Source: an uncultured delta proteobacterium (GTDB lineage Bacteria; Myxococcota_A; Bradymonadia; REDH01). From it: DNA of 6,063 nt. The translations under genes were made by a program, and so were the position numbers. The notes under the pieces were generated by a model. The model did not search any database and was not told the origin of the DNA. It saw only the letters and a list, made by a program, of their open reading frames with translations. This document shows, in pieces, positions 1 to 5,670 of this stretch. Position 1 is the first letter of the stretch. Every line of letters begins with the position of its first letter. The stretch spans positions 1 through 6,063 of the forward strand of contig CAIWGR010000121.1 of assembly GCA_903912275.1 (NCBI GenBank), written 5' to 3'.

Positions 1-455
1 CGAACGATGCAGCAGGCGCCTTCACCCGGCTCATCGACATGGGCGTAGAGCCCTTCCTGGTCGCCTCGTCGCTGCTCGCCAACATGGCGCAGCGGCTGGT
101 TCGCCGGCTCTGCGAACACTGCAAGCAGCCCTACACGCCAACCGAAGAGGATGTGCTTCAGCTCGAGGTGACGACGGCCTTTGTGGCATCGCGCGGCAAC
201 ACCTTTCACCGTCCCGGCGGCTGCGATCAGTGCAAGCAGAGCGGCTATCGCGGGCGACTGGGTATCTACGAGCTGCTTACGGTCTCGCAGGAGGTGAAGC
301 AGCTGGTGATGCGGCGCACCGACGCCGGCGCGATCAAGCGTCAGGCGGTGCTGGAAGGCATGCGGACGCTGCGACAGGATGGCGCAGACAAGGTGACACG
401 GGGCCTGACGAGCGTGGAAGAGATTCTCCGCGTGACCCAGAAGGAGGTGGCCTAA
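1..455 (+). CDS. gspE: Type II secretion ATPase GspE, C-terminal part (5' truncated by window)
   Basis: GspE is the cytoplasmic hexameric ATPase that powers pseudopilus assembly. Only about the last 150 residues are here, read in the frame whose first full codon is at position 3. The first visible residues, NDAAGAFTRLIDMGVEPFLV, continue into VASSLLANMAQRLVRRLC and are strongly typical of the GspE/PilB family just before the metal-binding subdomain. Two CxxC pairs follow, CEHC (nt 111-122) and CDQC (nt 222-233), separated by 33 residues. They form the zinc-binding tetracysteine motif characteristic of GspE. The end, GLTSVEEILRVTQ, is the usual family C-terminus, and the TAA stop is at 453-455. 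Walker A, Walker B and the Asp/His boxes lie upstream of the window and cannot be checked. PilB of a type IV pilus is the main alternative, but the downstream gsp genes favour GspE. Confidence 0.95.
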   Translation, partial: NDAAGAFTRLIDMGVEPFLVASSLLANMAQRLVRRLCEHCKQPYTPTEEDVLQLEVTTAFVASRGNTFHRPGGCDQCKQSGYRGRLGIYELLTVSQEVKQLVMRRTDAGAIKRQAVLEGMRTLRQDGADKVTRGLTSVEEILRVTQKEVA

Positions 456-484
456 CGCTTGCGAGCGAAGGGCCATAAACACCC

Positions 485-1714
485 ATGCCTGTCTACGAAT
501 ACACCGGAGTCAACGCGGCGGGGAAGAAGGTCAAAGGGGTCTACGACGCGGAGAGTCCGCGCGCCCTTCGCGACCATCTGAAGGCGCAGCAGATTTTCCT
601 CACGGAGCATACCGAAGGGAAGTCGAAGCAGGAGCGGAAGGCGGGCGAGGTTCGGCTTCCCTTCAGCGGTCCGAAGCAGCCGGGCGTGCGCGAGATCTCC
701 ATCATGACCCGTCAGCTGGCGACGCTGCTCAAGGCAGGTATCCCGCTGGTGGAGGCGCTGACGGCGCTGGTAGAGCAGAGCGACGACGAGGCGCTCAAGA
801 AGGTCATCGCCGAGGTGCGTCAGCGGGTGAACGAGGGTTCGCCGCTGCATGTGGCGCTGGCGGATCACCCGAAGGTCTTCTCGGACCTGTTCGTGAACAT
901 GGTGAAGGCGGGCGAGGCCTCGGGCAACCTGGACCTCGTCCTCGTGCGGCTGACCGACTTCCTCGACGAGCAGGTCACGCTGCGGAACAAGATCACGGCG
1001 GCGATGTTTTACCCCATCATCATGATGGTCTTCGGGACCGCGATTGTGGGTTATCTGATGAAGTTCGTCATCCCGCAAATCACCAAGCTGTTCGACGACC
1101 AGAAGGATGCACTGCCCTTCATCACGGTGGTGCTGGTGGCAGTAAGCAACTTCGTGTCGAGCTACTGGTGGCTGATTCTGCTTGTGGGTTTTGGTTCGTG
1201 GCGCGGGTTTCAGAAGTGGAAGTCGACGCCGGCGGGTCGGCGGAAGTGGGACGAGACCATCCTGAAGATGCCGGTGTTCGGGATCATTGCCCGGATGGTG
1301 GCGGTGTCGCGCTTCGCCAAGACGATGAGCACGCTTCTGGCTTCGGGCGTGCCGCTGCTGACCGCGATGGACATCGTGAAATCCATCTTGGGCAATGTGG
1401 TCCTCATCGAGGTGGTGGAGCAGGCGCGTCTGAACATCCGCGAGGGTGAGAGCATCGCGGTGCCGCTCCGACGGAGCGGGCAGTTTCCGCCGATGGTGAC
1501 GCACATGATTGCTGTGGGCGAGCGGACGGGCGCGCTCGAGGAGATGCTCGACAATGTGGCGGACGCCTATTCGGAGCAGGTGTCGGCGCGCATCCAGGGG
1601 CTGACCACGCTGATGGAGCCGCTGATCATGCTGCTGATGGGTGGCGTGGTGGGCTTCATCGTCTTCGCTGTGCTGCTGCCGATTCTACAACTCAACGAGT
1701 CGCTCACGAAGTGA
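485..1714 (+). CDS. gspF: Type II secretion inner-membrane platform protein GspF
   Basis: GspF is the polytopic inner-membrane protein at the base of the pseudopilus, thought to couple GspE to pilin insertion. The 409 residues match the usual family length. The N-terminus MPVYEYTGVNAAGKKVKGVY and the following DAESPRALRDHL are the classic GspF opening. Two T2SSF domains can be seen: one at about 72-195 with the MVKAGEASGNLD signature (139-150), and one at about 275-397 with the matching MIAVGERTGALEEML signature (341-355). Hydrophobic segments lie at about 171-193, 213-238 and 377-400, giving the expected three transmembrane helices. The ATG at 485 lies 29 nt after gspE. Its ribosome site is modest: GAAGGG at 467-472, 12 nt from the start. 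The N-terminal homology supports this start. PilC of type IV pili is related, but the operon context makes this GspF. Confidence 0.96.
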   Translation: MPVYEYTGVNAAGKKVKGVYDAESPRALRDHLKAQQIFLTEHTEGKSKQERKAGEVRLPFSGPKQPGVREISIMTRQLATLLKAGIPLVEALTALVEQSDDEALKKVIAEVRQRVNEGSPLHVALADHPKVFSDLFVNMVKAGEASGNLDLVLVRLTDFLDEQVTLRNKITAAMFYPIIMMVFGTAIVGYLMKFVIPQITKLFDDQKDALPFITVVLVAVSNFVSSYWWLILLVGFGSWRGFQKWKSTPAGRRKWDETILKMPVFGIIARMVAVSRFAKTMSTLLASGVPLLTAMDIVKSILGNVVLIEVVEQARLNIREGESIAVPLRRSGQFPPMVTHMIAVGERTGALEEMLDNVADAYSEQVSARIQGLTTLMEPLIMLLMGGVVGFIVFAVLLPILQLNESLTK

Positions 1715-1717
1715 GCC

Positions 1718-1723
1718 AGGAGG
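1718..1723 (+). promoter_or_regulatory. Strong ribosome binding site of gspG
   Basis: AGGAGG is a full Shine-Dalgarno core, 4 nt before the ATG at 1728 and just after the gspF stop. It fixes the gspG start at 1728 rather than at an in-frame ATG at 1641 inside gspF. It is one of the two strongest ribosome sites in the window (with that of gspI), which suits the most abundant pseudopilin. Confidence 0.85.
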
Positions 1724-1727
1724 AACC

Positions 1728-2153
1728 ATGAAAGAGAACCGTTTGGCCGAGATTTCACCCGCAGCGTTCGCCCGCACGGGCACCCGGGGCATGACGCTGG
1801 TGGAGATCATGATCGTGCTGACGATCATGGCGAGCATTGCCGCAGTGGTCGGCTTCTTCGCCAAGGGCGCGCTCGACAATGCGAAGATCAAAGAGGCGCA
1901 GACCGAGGTGGGCAACCTCAAGCAGATGGTCGACACCTACTATGTCTCCGCGAACGAGTATCCGAACAGCCTCGACGACTTGAAGAGCCCTCCGGGAGGC
2001 ATGTCTCCGATCGTGAAGGATATCCCGAAGGACCCGTGGAACAACGAGTACATCTATACCAAGGGTGGCGGCTCCGATGAGCCCACTGTGGCGAGCAATG
2101 GTCCCGATGGGCAGGGCGGTACGGACGACGACATCACCGGCGAGCGCAAGTGA
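1728..2153 (+). CDS. gspG: Major pseudopilin GspG
   Basis: GspG is the main subunit of the periplasmic pseudopilus. It is first an inner-membrane protein and is cleaved and N-methylated by the prepilin peptidase GspO. The 141-residue precursor has a 21-residue leader ending in TRG. The cleavage site G21^M22 is followed by MTLVEIMIVLTIMAS, with the essential Glu at mature +5 (E26) and the hydrophobic N-terminal helix at about 22-46. Position +1 is Met instead of the more common Phe. The soluble domain has family marks: EVGNLKQMVDTYYV in the helix, NEYPNSLDDL, DPWNNEYIY (102-110), and the acidic loop GPDGQGGTDDD (125-135). That loop corresponds to the calcium-binding loop that stabilises GspG. 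The mature length of 120 residues is normal. The start is set by the AGGAGG site and the need for a short leader. gspF lies 13 nt upstream and gspH 31 nt downstream. Confidence 0.96.
   Translation: MKENRLAEISPAAFARTGTRGMTLVEIMIVLTIMASIAAVVGFFAKGALDNAKIKEAQTEVGNLKQMVDTYYVSANEYPNSLDDLKSPPGGMSPIVKDIPKDPWNNEYIYTKGGGSDEPTVASNGPDGQGGTDDDITGERK
1788..1826 (+). repeat. Imperfect direct repeat, copy 1 (in gspG)
   Basis: These 39 nt encode GMTLVEIMIVLTI. They match 2254-2292 in gspH at 36 of 39 positions by direct alignment, with exact runs of 12 nt (1788-1799) and 23 nt (1803-1825). Both copies cover the peptidase cleavage site and the start of the pilin helix. Shared constraint on the protein motif explains part of the match, but the synonymous positions also agree. 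Confidence 0.7.
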
Positions 2154-2157
2154 GAGA

Positions 2158-2196
2158 GCCCGTCCGCAGCAGTGTTGAGCGGGCATGAAGGCCCGC
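2158..2196 (+). promoter_or_regulatory. Possible alternative hairpins around the gspH start codon
   Basis: GCGGGC at 2179-2184 can pair with GCCCGC at 2191-2196. This forms a 6-bp GC stem whose 6-nt loop, ATGAAG, contains the gspH start codon. The same GCGGGC can instead pair with GCCCGT at 2158-2163 (the last pair is G-U), just after the gspG stop at 2153. The two structures exclude each other. There is no good Shine-Dalgarno here, only GAG at 2177-2179. This might lower or couple gspH translation to ribosomes finishing gspG. The stems are short and the DNA is GC-rich, so chance is a real alternative. Confidence 0.25.
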
Positions 2197-2862
2197 GCCT
2201 GCAGCGGACTGCGGCGCGGTAACGCGCCCCGAGGATCCACCGCTTCGGCGCGTGGCATGACGCTGATTGAGATCATGATCGTGCTGACGATTGTGGCCTC
2301 CGTCATGGGACTCACGGCCTTCTCGATGTCGGGACTGACCGCCTCCAAGGTGCGTTCGGAGGCGCTGCATGTGGCTGGTGCTGTGCGCTACGTTTACGGA
2401 CGCTCGGCCATCAACGGGGTCCGCTACCAGCTGACGTTTGCGGTGGGCGGCAACACGCTGTCTGCGCAGTGCTCGGAGAAGAATATCCCTGTGGCCTCCG
2501 CGGAGACCACGAAGGAGCGGGAGAAGGCGTCCAAGGAGGACGGAGAGGCCAATCCTTTTGGCGTGGCCGGCGGCGCCGGTACCATGGCGGCCTGCGATGA
2601 CACGGTCATCCGCGACTTCACGCTCAAGGATGGCGTGACGATTGCGCGGGTTATCACGAGCCACGACGAGGCGCCGGTGGAGTCGGGGAATGCCACGATC
2701 GGCTTCTTCCCGAACGGCTTTGTGGAGCGTTCGATGATCTGGGTGAAGGGGGCCGACGGTGGCTACTTCACGCTGATTGTGGACCCGATGTCGGGACGTG
2801 TCCGTGTGAAGCCTGGCGACCTTGAGGTGCCCGATGACTTCTTCGACGTGGAGGAGGACTGA
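2185..2862 (+). CDS. gspH: Minor pseudopilin GspH
   Basis: GspH is a minor pseudopilin near the pseudopilus tip, thought to bridge the GspI-J-K tip complex to the GspG shaft. The 225-residue precursor has a 24-residue leader ending in SARG, then the site G24^M25 with MTLIEIMIVLTIVAS. Glu is at mature +5 (E29), and the membrane helix spans about 25-48. The C-terminal half shows the GspH pattern of strands: TIGFFPNGFVERSMIWV (171-187) and YFTLIVDPMSGRVRV (194-208). A TGA in the same frame at 2176-2178 makes ATG 2185 the first possible start, although its ribosome site is weak. The protein is longer than a typical GspH. Part of the excess is a charged, Lys/Glu-rich stretch at about 97-136, bordered by two cysteines (C96, C137) that could form a disulfide in the periplasm. 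The stop overlaps the gspI start (TGATG). Confidence 0.9.
   Translation: MKARACSGLRRGNAPRGSTASARGMTLIEIMIVLTIVASVMGLTAFSMSGLTASKVRSEALHVAGAVRYVYGRSAINGVRYQLTFAVGGNTLSAQCSEKNIPVASAETTKEREKASKEDGEANPFGVAGGAGTMAACDDTVIRDFTLKDGVTIARVITSHDEAPVESGNATIGFFPNGFVERSMIWVKGADGGYFTLIVDPMSGRVRVKPGDLEVPDDFFDVEED
2254..2292 (+). repeat. Imperfect direct repeat, copy 2 (in gspH)
   Basis: Partner of the segment at 1788-1826 in gspG. It encodes GMTLIEIMIVLTI and differs at 3 of 39 nt, two of them in a single codon (GTG versus ATT). The two copies lie 466 nt apart in the same orientation. Confidence 0.7.
2851..2857 (+). promoter_or_regulatory. Ribosome binding site of gspI inside the gspH 3' end
   Basis: GAGGAGG lies within the last gspH codons, 4 nt before the gspI ATG at 2862. 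It encodes part of the EED tail of GspH. It supports the short-leader gspI start, which overlaps the gspH stop by one base. Confidence 0.8.
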
Positions 2863-3464
2863 TGCGTCGGGGCTTCACACTGCTGGAGGTCATGATCGCG
2901 CTTGCGATTCTGGCTGTGAGCCTGACGATTCTGATCGGCACGCAGGCAAATTCGGTTCACATGACCGAGCGTGCGAGCCGGATGTCGTCTGCGGCGATGC
3001 TGGCGCGTTCGAAGATGATCGATATCGAGCATGAGTTGCTGAGCGACGGCTTCTCCGACACGACCGAGGAGATGCGGGGTGACTTCCGCGATGACGGCTT
3101 CGACGGCATGGAATGGAACGCCGTGGTGGAGGTGGTGGAGCTTCCGCCCGAGGCGAGTGAGCAGTTGGTGAACTCGGTGACGAGCTCGCTGTTCGGTTCG
3201 TCCGATGGGCAGTCGGAAGGTGCGCTAACCGGCGTTGCAGGCGTCGGCATGGCGCTACCGATGATCGTGGGTCAGATTCCGACGATGATCAACGAGATGT
3301 CGGAGCGGATGCGCCGCGTGACGCTCGAGATCAGCTGGCCGGAAGGGGATGCTCGGGGGACGCTGACCGTCCAGCAGTATGTGGTGAACCTGAACAAGGG
3401 CGGCGCAGAGGGGATCGCGAAGCCTGCGACGGGTGACCTTCCGATTGCGCCGGTGGCACCATGA
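2862..3464 (+). CDS. gspI: Minor pseudopilin GspI
   Basis: GspI is a minor pseudopilin of the pseudopilus tip. In known systems it forms the core of the GspI-J-K complex. The leader is very short, MRRG, followed by FTLLEVMIALAILAVSL. Cleavage falls at G4^F5, with Phe at +1 and Glu at +5 (E9), and the membrane helix covers about 5-26. Next come the GspI-like helix with ASRMSSAAMLARSKMIDIEHELL (39-61), the strand MEWNAVVEVVEL (83-94), and the late strands RVTLEISWP (152-160) and TLTVQQYVV (167-175). These late strands fit the usual GspI ending. The 200 residues exceed the roughly 125 of a typical GspI. The excess sits mainly at about 96-148 between strands (Gly/Ser/Ala/Met-rich, with LTGVAGVGMALPMIVGQIP), plus a Pro/Ala-rich tail after 178. 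The ATG overlaps the gspH stop, and the TGA overlaps the gspJ start. Confidence 0.92.
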   Translation: MRRGFTLLEVMIALAILAVSLTILIGTQANSVHMTERASRMSSAAMLARSKMIDIEHELLSDGFSDTTEEMRGDFRDDGFDGMEWNAVVEVVELPPEASEQLVNSVTSSLFGSSDGQSEGALTGVAGVGMALPMIVGQIPTMINEMSERMRRVTLEISWPEGDARGTLTVQQYVVNLNKGGAEGIAKPATGDLPIAPVAP

Positions 3465-4222
3465 GGCTGCAGCGTTCTCAGCGCGGTCTGACGCTCATCG
3501 AGGTGATGCTCGCGGTGGCGCTGCTTGCGACGATCACGGTGATCCTCTGGGGCACGGTGTCGACGAGCTTCAAGATCCGGAACGCGACCATCGACAAGTT
3601 CGAGCGGAACCGGGTGGTGCAGCAGGCGATGGGCCGCATGGTGCGCGAGATTGCGACGGCCTTCATCACGACGCCCAATGCCGACCCGACGAACGACAAG
3701 CATGAGGTGATGCGTGAGACAGTCTTCGACGGGACCGACGACGAACTGAACTTCACCGGCTTCTGCCATGTGCGGATTCACGAGGATGAGGTGGCCGGCG
3801 TGGAGGCAGAGCTGACCTACCGGATCGAGTCGATGACGGGCGATGACGGCAAGGTTCATCGCAACCTCGTGCGTCGCGAAGATGCCCCGATCGATGCGCA
3901 CGCCGACAAGGGCGGTGTGGTCTACACGATGATCGAGGATGTGGAGGATGTTCGGTTTGAGTACTGGGATGGGAGCAAGGAGATCGCGGGCGACGCATGG
4001 GCGCGCGAGTGGGACGCATCGGCGCACAACGGGCTTCTGCCGAGCCGGGTGCGGATCACGCTGAAGGTGAAGCATCCACTTCGTGATGACCGGGACATCA
4101 CGATGTCGACGCAGACAACGATTGCGCTCACGGAGCCTATCGACCCATTCAAGATTGCCCAGGACGAGGCGCGGGGCGCGCTCGTGAACCGGCTCCAAGA
4201 GGCCCTGGAGCAGCGGCCATGA
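3461..4222 (+). CDS. gspJ: Minor pseudopilin GspJ
   Basis: GspJ is the third tip pseudopilin and binds GspI and GspK. The 253-residue precursor begins MRLQRSQRG, is cut at G9^L10, and continues LTLIEVMLAVALLATITVI with Glu at mature +5 (E14). The family pattern follows: a long helix (about 32-70, including RVVQQAMGRMVREIATAFI), DDELNFTGF (93-101), the strand EAELTYRIE (115-123), HRNLVRRED (133-141), VEDVRFEYWDG (161-171), and the late strands SRVRITLKVKHP (195-206) and ITMSTQTTIAL (213-223). It is somewhat longer than many GspJ proteins because of an extra C-terminal segment (224-253) that looks helical and charged. The start overlaps the gspI stop as ATGA, and its own stop overlaps gspK in the same way, so translation is probably coupled. 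The ribosome site is weak (GGTGG just upstream). Confidence 0.93.
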   Translation: MRLQRSQRGLTLIEVMLAVALLATITVILWGTVSTSFKIRNATIDKFERNRVVQQAMGRMVREIATAFITTPNADPTNDKHEVMRETVFDGTDDELNFTGFCHVRIHEDEVAGVEAELTYRIESMTGDDGKVHRNLVRREDAPIDAHADKGGVVYTMIEDVEDVRFEYWDGSKEIAGDAWAREWDASAHNGLLPSRVRITLKVKHPLRDDRDITMSTQTTIALTEPIDPFKIAQDEARGALVNRLQEALEQRP

Positions 4223-5670
4223 GCATGGCATTCCACTTCAAGAAGCTGCTGTCGCGGCTGCGGATGGCGCTGCCGGCGCGCGAGCGTGGCATTGCGCTGA
4301 TTCTTGTGCTCGGGACGGTGGCCGTGCTGACGGTCTCGATCGTGCAGTTCATCTACGACACGCGGGTGAACCTTCATCTTGCGCAGAACCAGCGCGACGA
4401 GGTGAAGGCCTACTTCCTGGCCAAGAGTGGCATCAACCTGCAGCGGCTTGCCCTCTCCTACCAGTTCGAACTGGCCGACAAGGCCTCGTCGGGCGACATG
4501 CTCGGCCGGGCTGCGAAGAACGGGAAGTTCCAGCTCTGGCGCTACCTCGACATCTTTCTCCCGATCGTGACGAAGGGCGAGTTCAAGACGCCCATCGGCG
4601 GCGTGGACTTCAACTCGCTCGGGGGCGAGGGCTTCGGCGGTCTGACAGGTGAGATTGAGTTCGAGAACCCCGTGTCGGAAAACGGCAAGGTGAGCATCAA
4701 CTCCCTGGCGAAGTCGCCACTGCCGCAGGATACGGCGGCGGCCCTCTGCGCGCTCTTCCGCCCCATGGCCTTCTCGCAGCCGCAGAACCGGGATGCGCGC
4801 GAGGATGCCCGTCTGAAGTATGAGTTGGTGGCGGCCATCATCGACCATGTGGATCCCGACTCGGACCTGACGATTCTGGACGAGAACTGTGTGGCGAGCC
4901 GCGGGGGCGCCGGCAACGAGAGTTCGCGTTATGTGGACCTCGACTGGGGCCCGCTCAACGAGCCGCTGCTGTCGCTGGAGGGCCTGCTACAGGTTCCCGG
5001 CATGACGCCGGAGCTGTTTGAGAGCGTGAAGGATCACCTCACCATCTACGACACGCAGGCCTTTCTTTACGCGAACATGGCGACCGACATCGACTGGTTC
5101 AGCTGGCTCTGCAACCACATTCAGGGGGCCCCTCCGGGATACAACCCCTGCGTGACCGACATGGGTGTGGCGACGACGGTGCTTTACCAGACGCTGGCGC
5201 TCGACGGGCGGGTCCGGTTCTTCGAAAATCCGATGCAGGTGCTGATGCTCATGCTCTCGGGCCAGCAGGCGCCGGGCGGGGAGGACATCACGCGGGATCT
5301 GTCGCGGATGATGGCCTTCGGCTCGGCAGATTCGGTGGTCACATTTGTGAACGAGACGCTGGCGCGGAACCCGACGGCAGGCGCCTTCTGGGCGCAGTAT
5401 TCGCGACCAAGGCCCGAGATGGCGGGGGCCGCGGCGACGCTCGGCTGGACACCGGCCTACTTCGCGCTGCTGCTGCAGCAGCAGGCCACGCCGCCTCAGC
5501 TGCAGACCATCACCTACGACACGAGCGCGATGCGTTCTTTGGTGCGCACCGATACCCCGAAGATCTATACGGTTACGGCCAAGGGCCGCTATGGTCAGGC
5601 AACGCGGGAGCTGCGCACGGTGGTTGATTTCAATCGTGACGGAAGATTCCTCTTTTGGAGTGAAAACTAG
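4219..5670 (+). CDS. gspK: Minor pseudopilin GspK, enlarged
   Basis: GspK is the large pseudopilin thought to cap the pseudopilus tip. The 483-residue precursor has a 24-residue leader ending in ARERG, then IALILVLGTVAVLTVSIVQF as membrane helix (25-44). Mature +5 is Leu rather than Glu, which is the GspK hallmark. AYFLAKSGINLQRLAL (64-79) is the conserved helix after the membrane segment. VSINSLAK (158-165) opens the T2SSK region. ELVAAIIDHVDPDSD (202-216), then ESSRYVDLDWGPLNEPLLSL (234-253) and QVPGM (258-262), match the helix-hairpin-like domain and its acidic metal-binding loop. The last strands, IYTVTAKGRYG and RELRTVVDF (449-471), are also typical. Usual GspK is about 300-340 residues. 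The excess lies mostly at about 300-445, a largely helical segment with no recognised motif. GGAG at 4207-4210 supports ATG 4219. A second in-frame ATG at 4225 is possible. Confidence 0.92.
   Translation: MSMAFHFKKLLSRLRMALPARERGIALILVLGTVAVLTVSIVQFIYDTRVNLHLAQNQRDEVKAYFLAKSGINLQRLALSYQFELADKASSGDMLGRAAKNGKFQLWRYLDIFLPIVTKGEFKTPIGGVDFNSLGGEGFGGLTGEIEFENPVSENGKVSINSLAKSPLPQDTAAALCALFRPMAFSQPQNRDAREDARLKYELVAAIIDHVDPDSDLTILDENCVASRGGAGNESSRYVDLDWGPLNEPLLSLEGLLQVPGMTPELFESVKDHLTIYDTQAFLYANMATDIDWFSWLCNHIQGAPPGYNPCVTDMGVATTVLYQTLALDGRVRFFENPMQVLMLMLSGQQAPGGEDITRDLSRMMAFGSADSVVTFVNETLARNPTAGAFWAQYSRPRPEMAGAAATLGWTPAYFALLLQQQATPPQLQTITYDTSAMRSLVRTDTPKIYTVTAKGRYGQATRELRTVVDFNRDGRFLFWSEN
5467..5484 (+). 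repeat. Perfect 18-bp palindrome of CTG/CAG triplets in gspK
   Basis: CTGCTGCTGCAGCAGCAG is its own reverse complement. It encodes LLLQQQ (GspK residues 417-422) within the lineage-specific segment. It is three CTG codons followed by three CAG codons, so codon choice alone could produce it. Confidence 0.8.
5657..5660 (+). promoter_or_regulatory. Ribosome binding site of gspL
   Basis: GGAG lies 9 nt before the GTG at 5670, in a locally AT-richer stretch at the end of gspK. It supports the GTG start that overlaps the gspK TAG by one base (TAGTG). Confidence 0.6.

Noticed and set aside
456..484. Possible terminator or promoter between gspE and gspF
   Set aside because: Only a 4-bp stem (CGCT/AGCG) is present, with no T tract and no recognisable -35/-10 pair in 29 nt.
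452..1504. Long reverse-strand open frame of 350 codons opposite gspF
   Set aside because: Its product is rich in Arg/His/Leu with no domain, and it lies opposite a well-supported GspF. It is the usual antisense shadow of GC-rich coding DNA.
1641..1727. Upstream in-frame start that would lengthen GspG to 170 residues
   Set aside because: It lies inside gspF, would give a prepilin leader of 50 residues, and ignores the strong AGGAGG just before ATG 1728.
3272..4848. Reverse-strand open frames opposite gspI, gspJ and gspK (3272-4231 and 3922-4848)
   Set aside because: They are Arg/His-rich, without signal or domain and without ribosome sites. The forward genes fully explain the codon pattern.
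5621..5669. AT-richer stretch before gspL as an internal promoter
   Set aside because: TTGATT at 5624-5629 has no matching -10 box at the proper distance. A ribosome site in a less structured region explains the composition.
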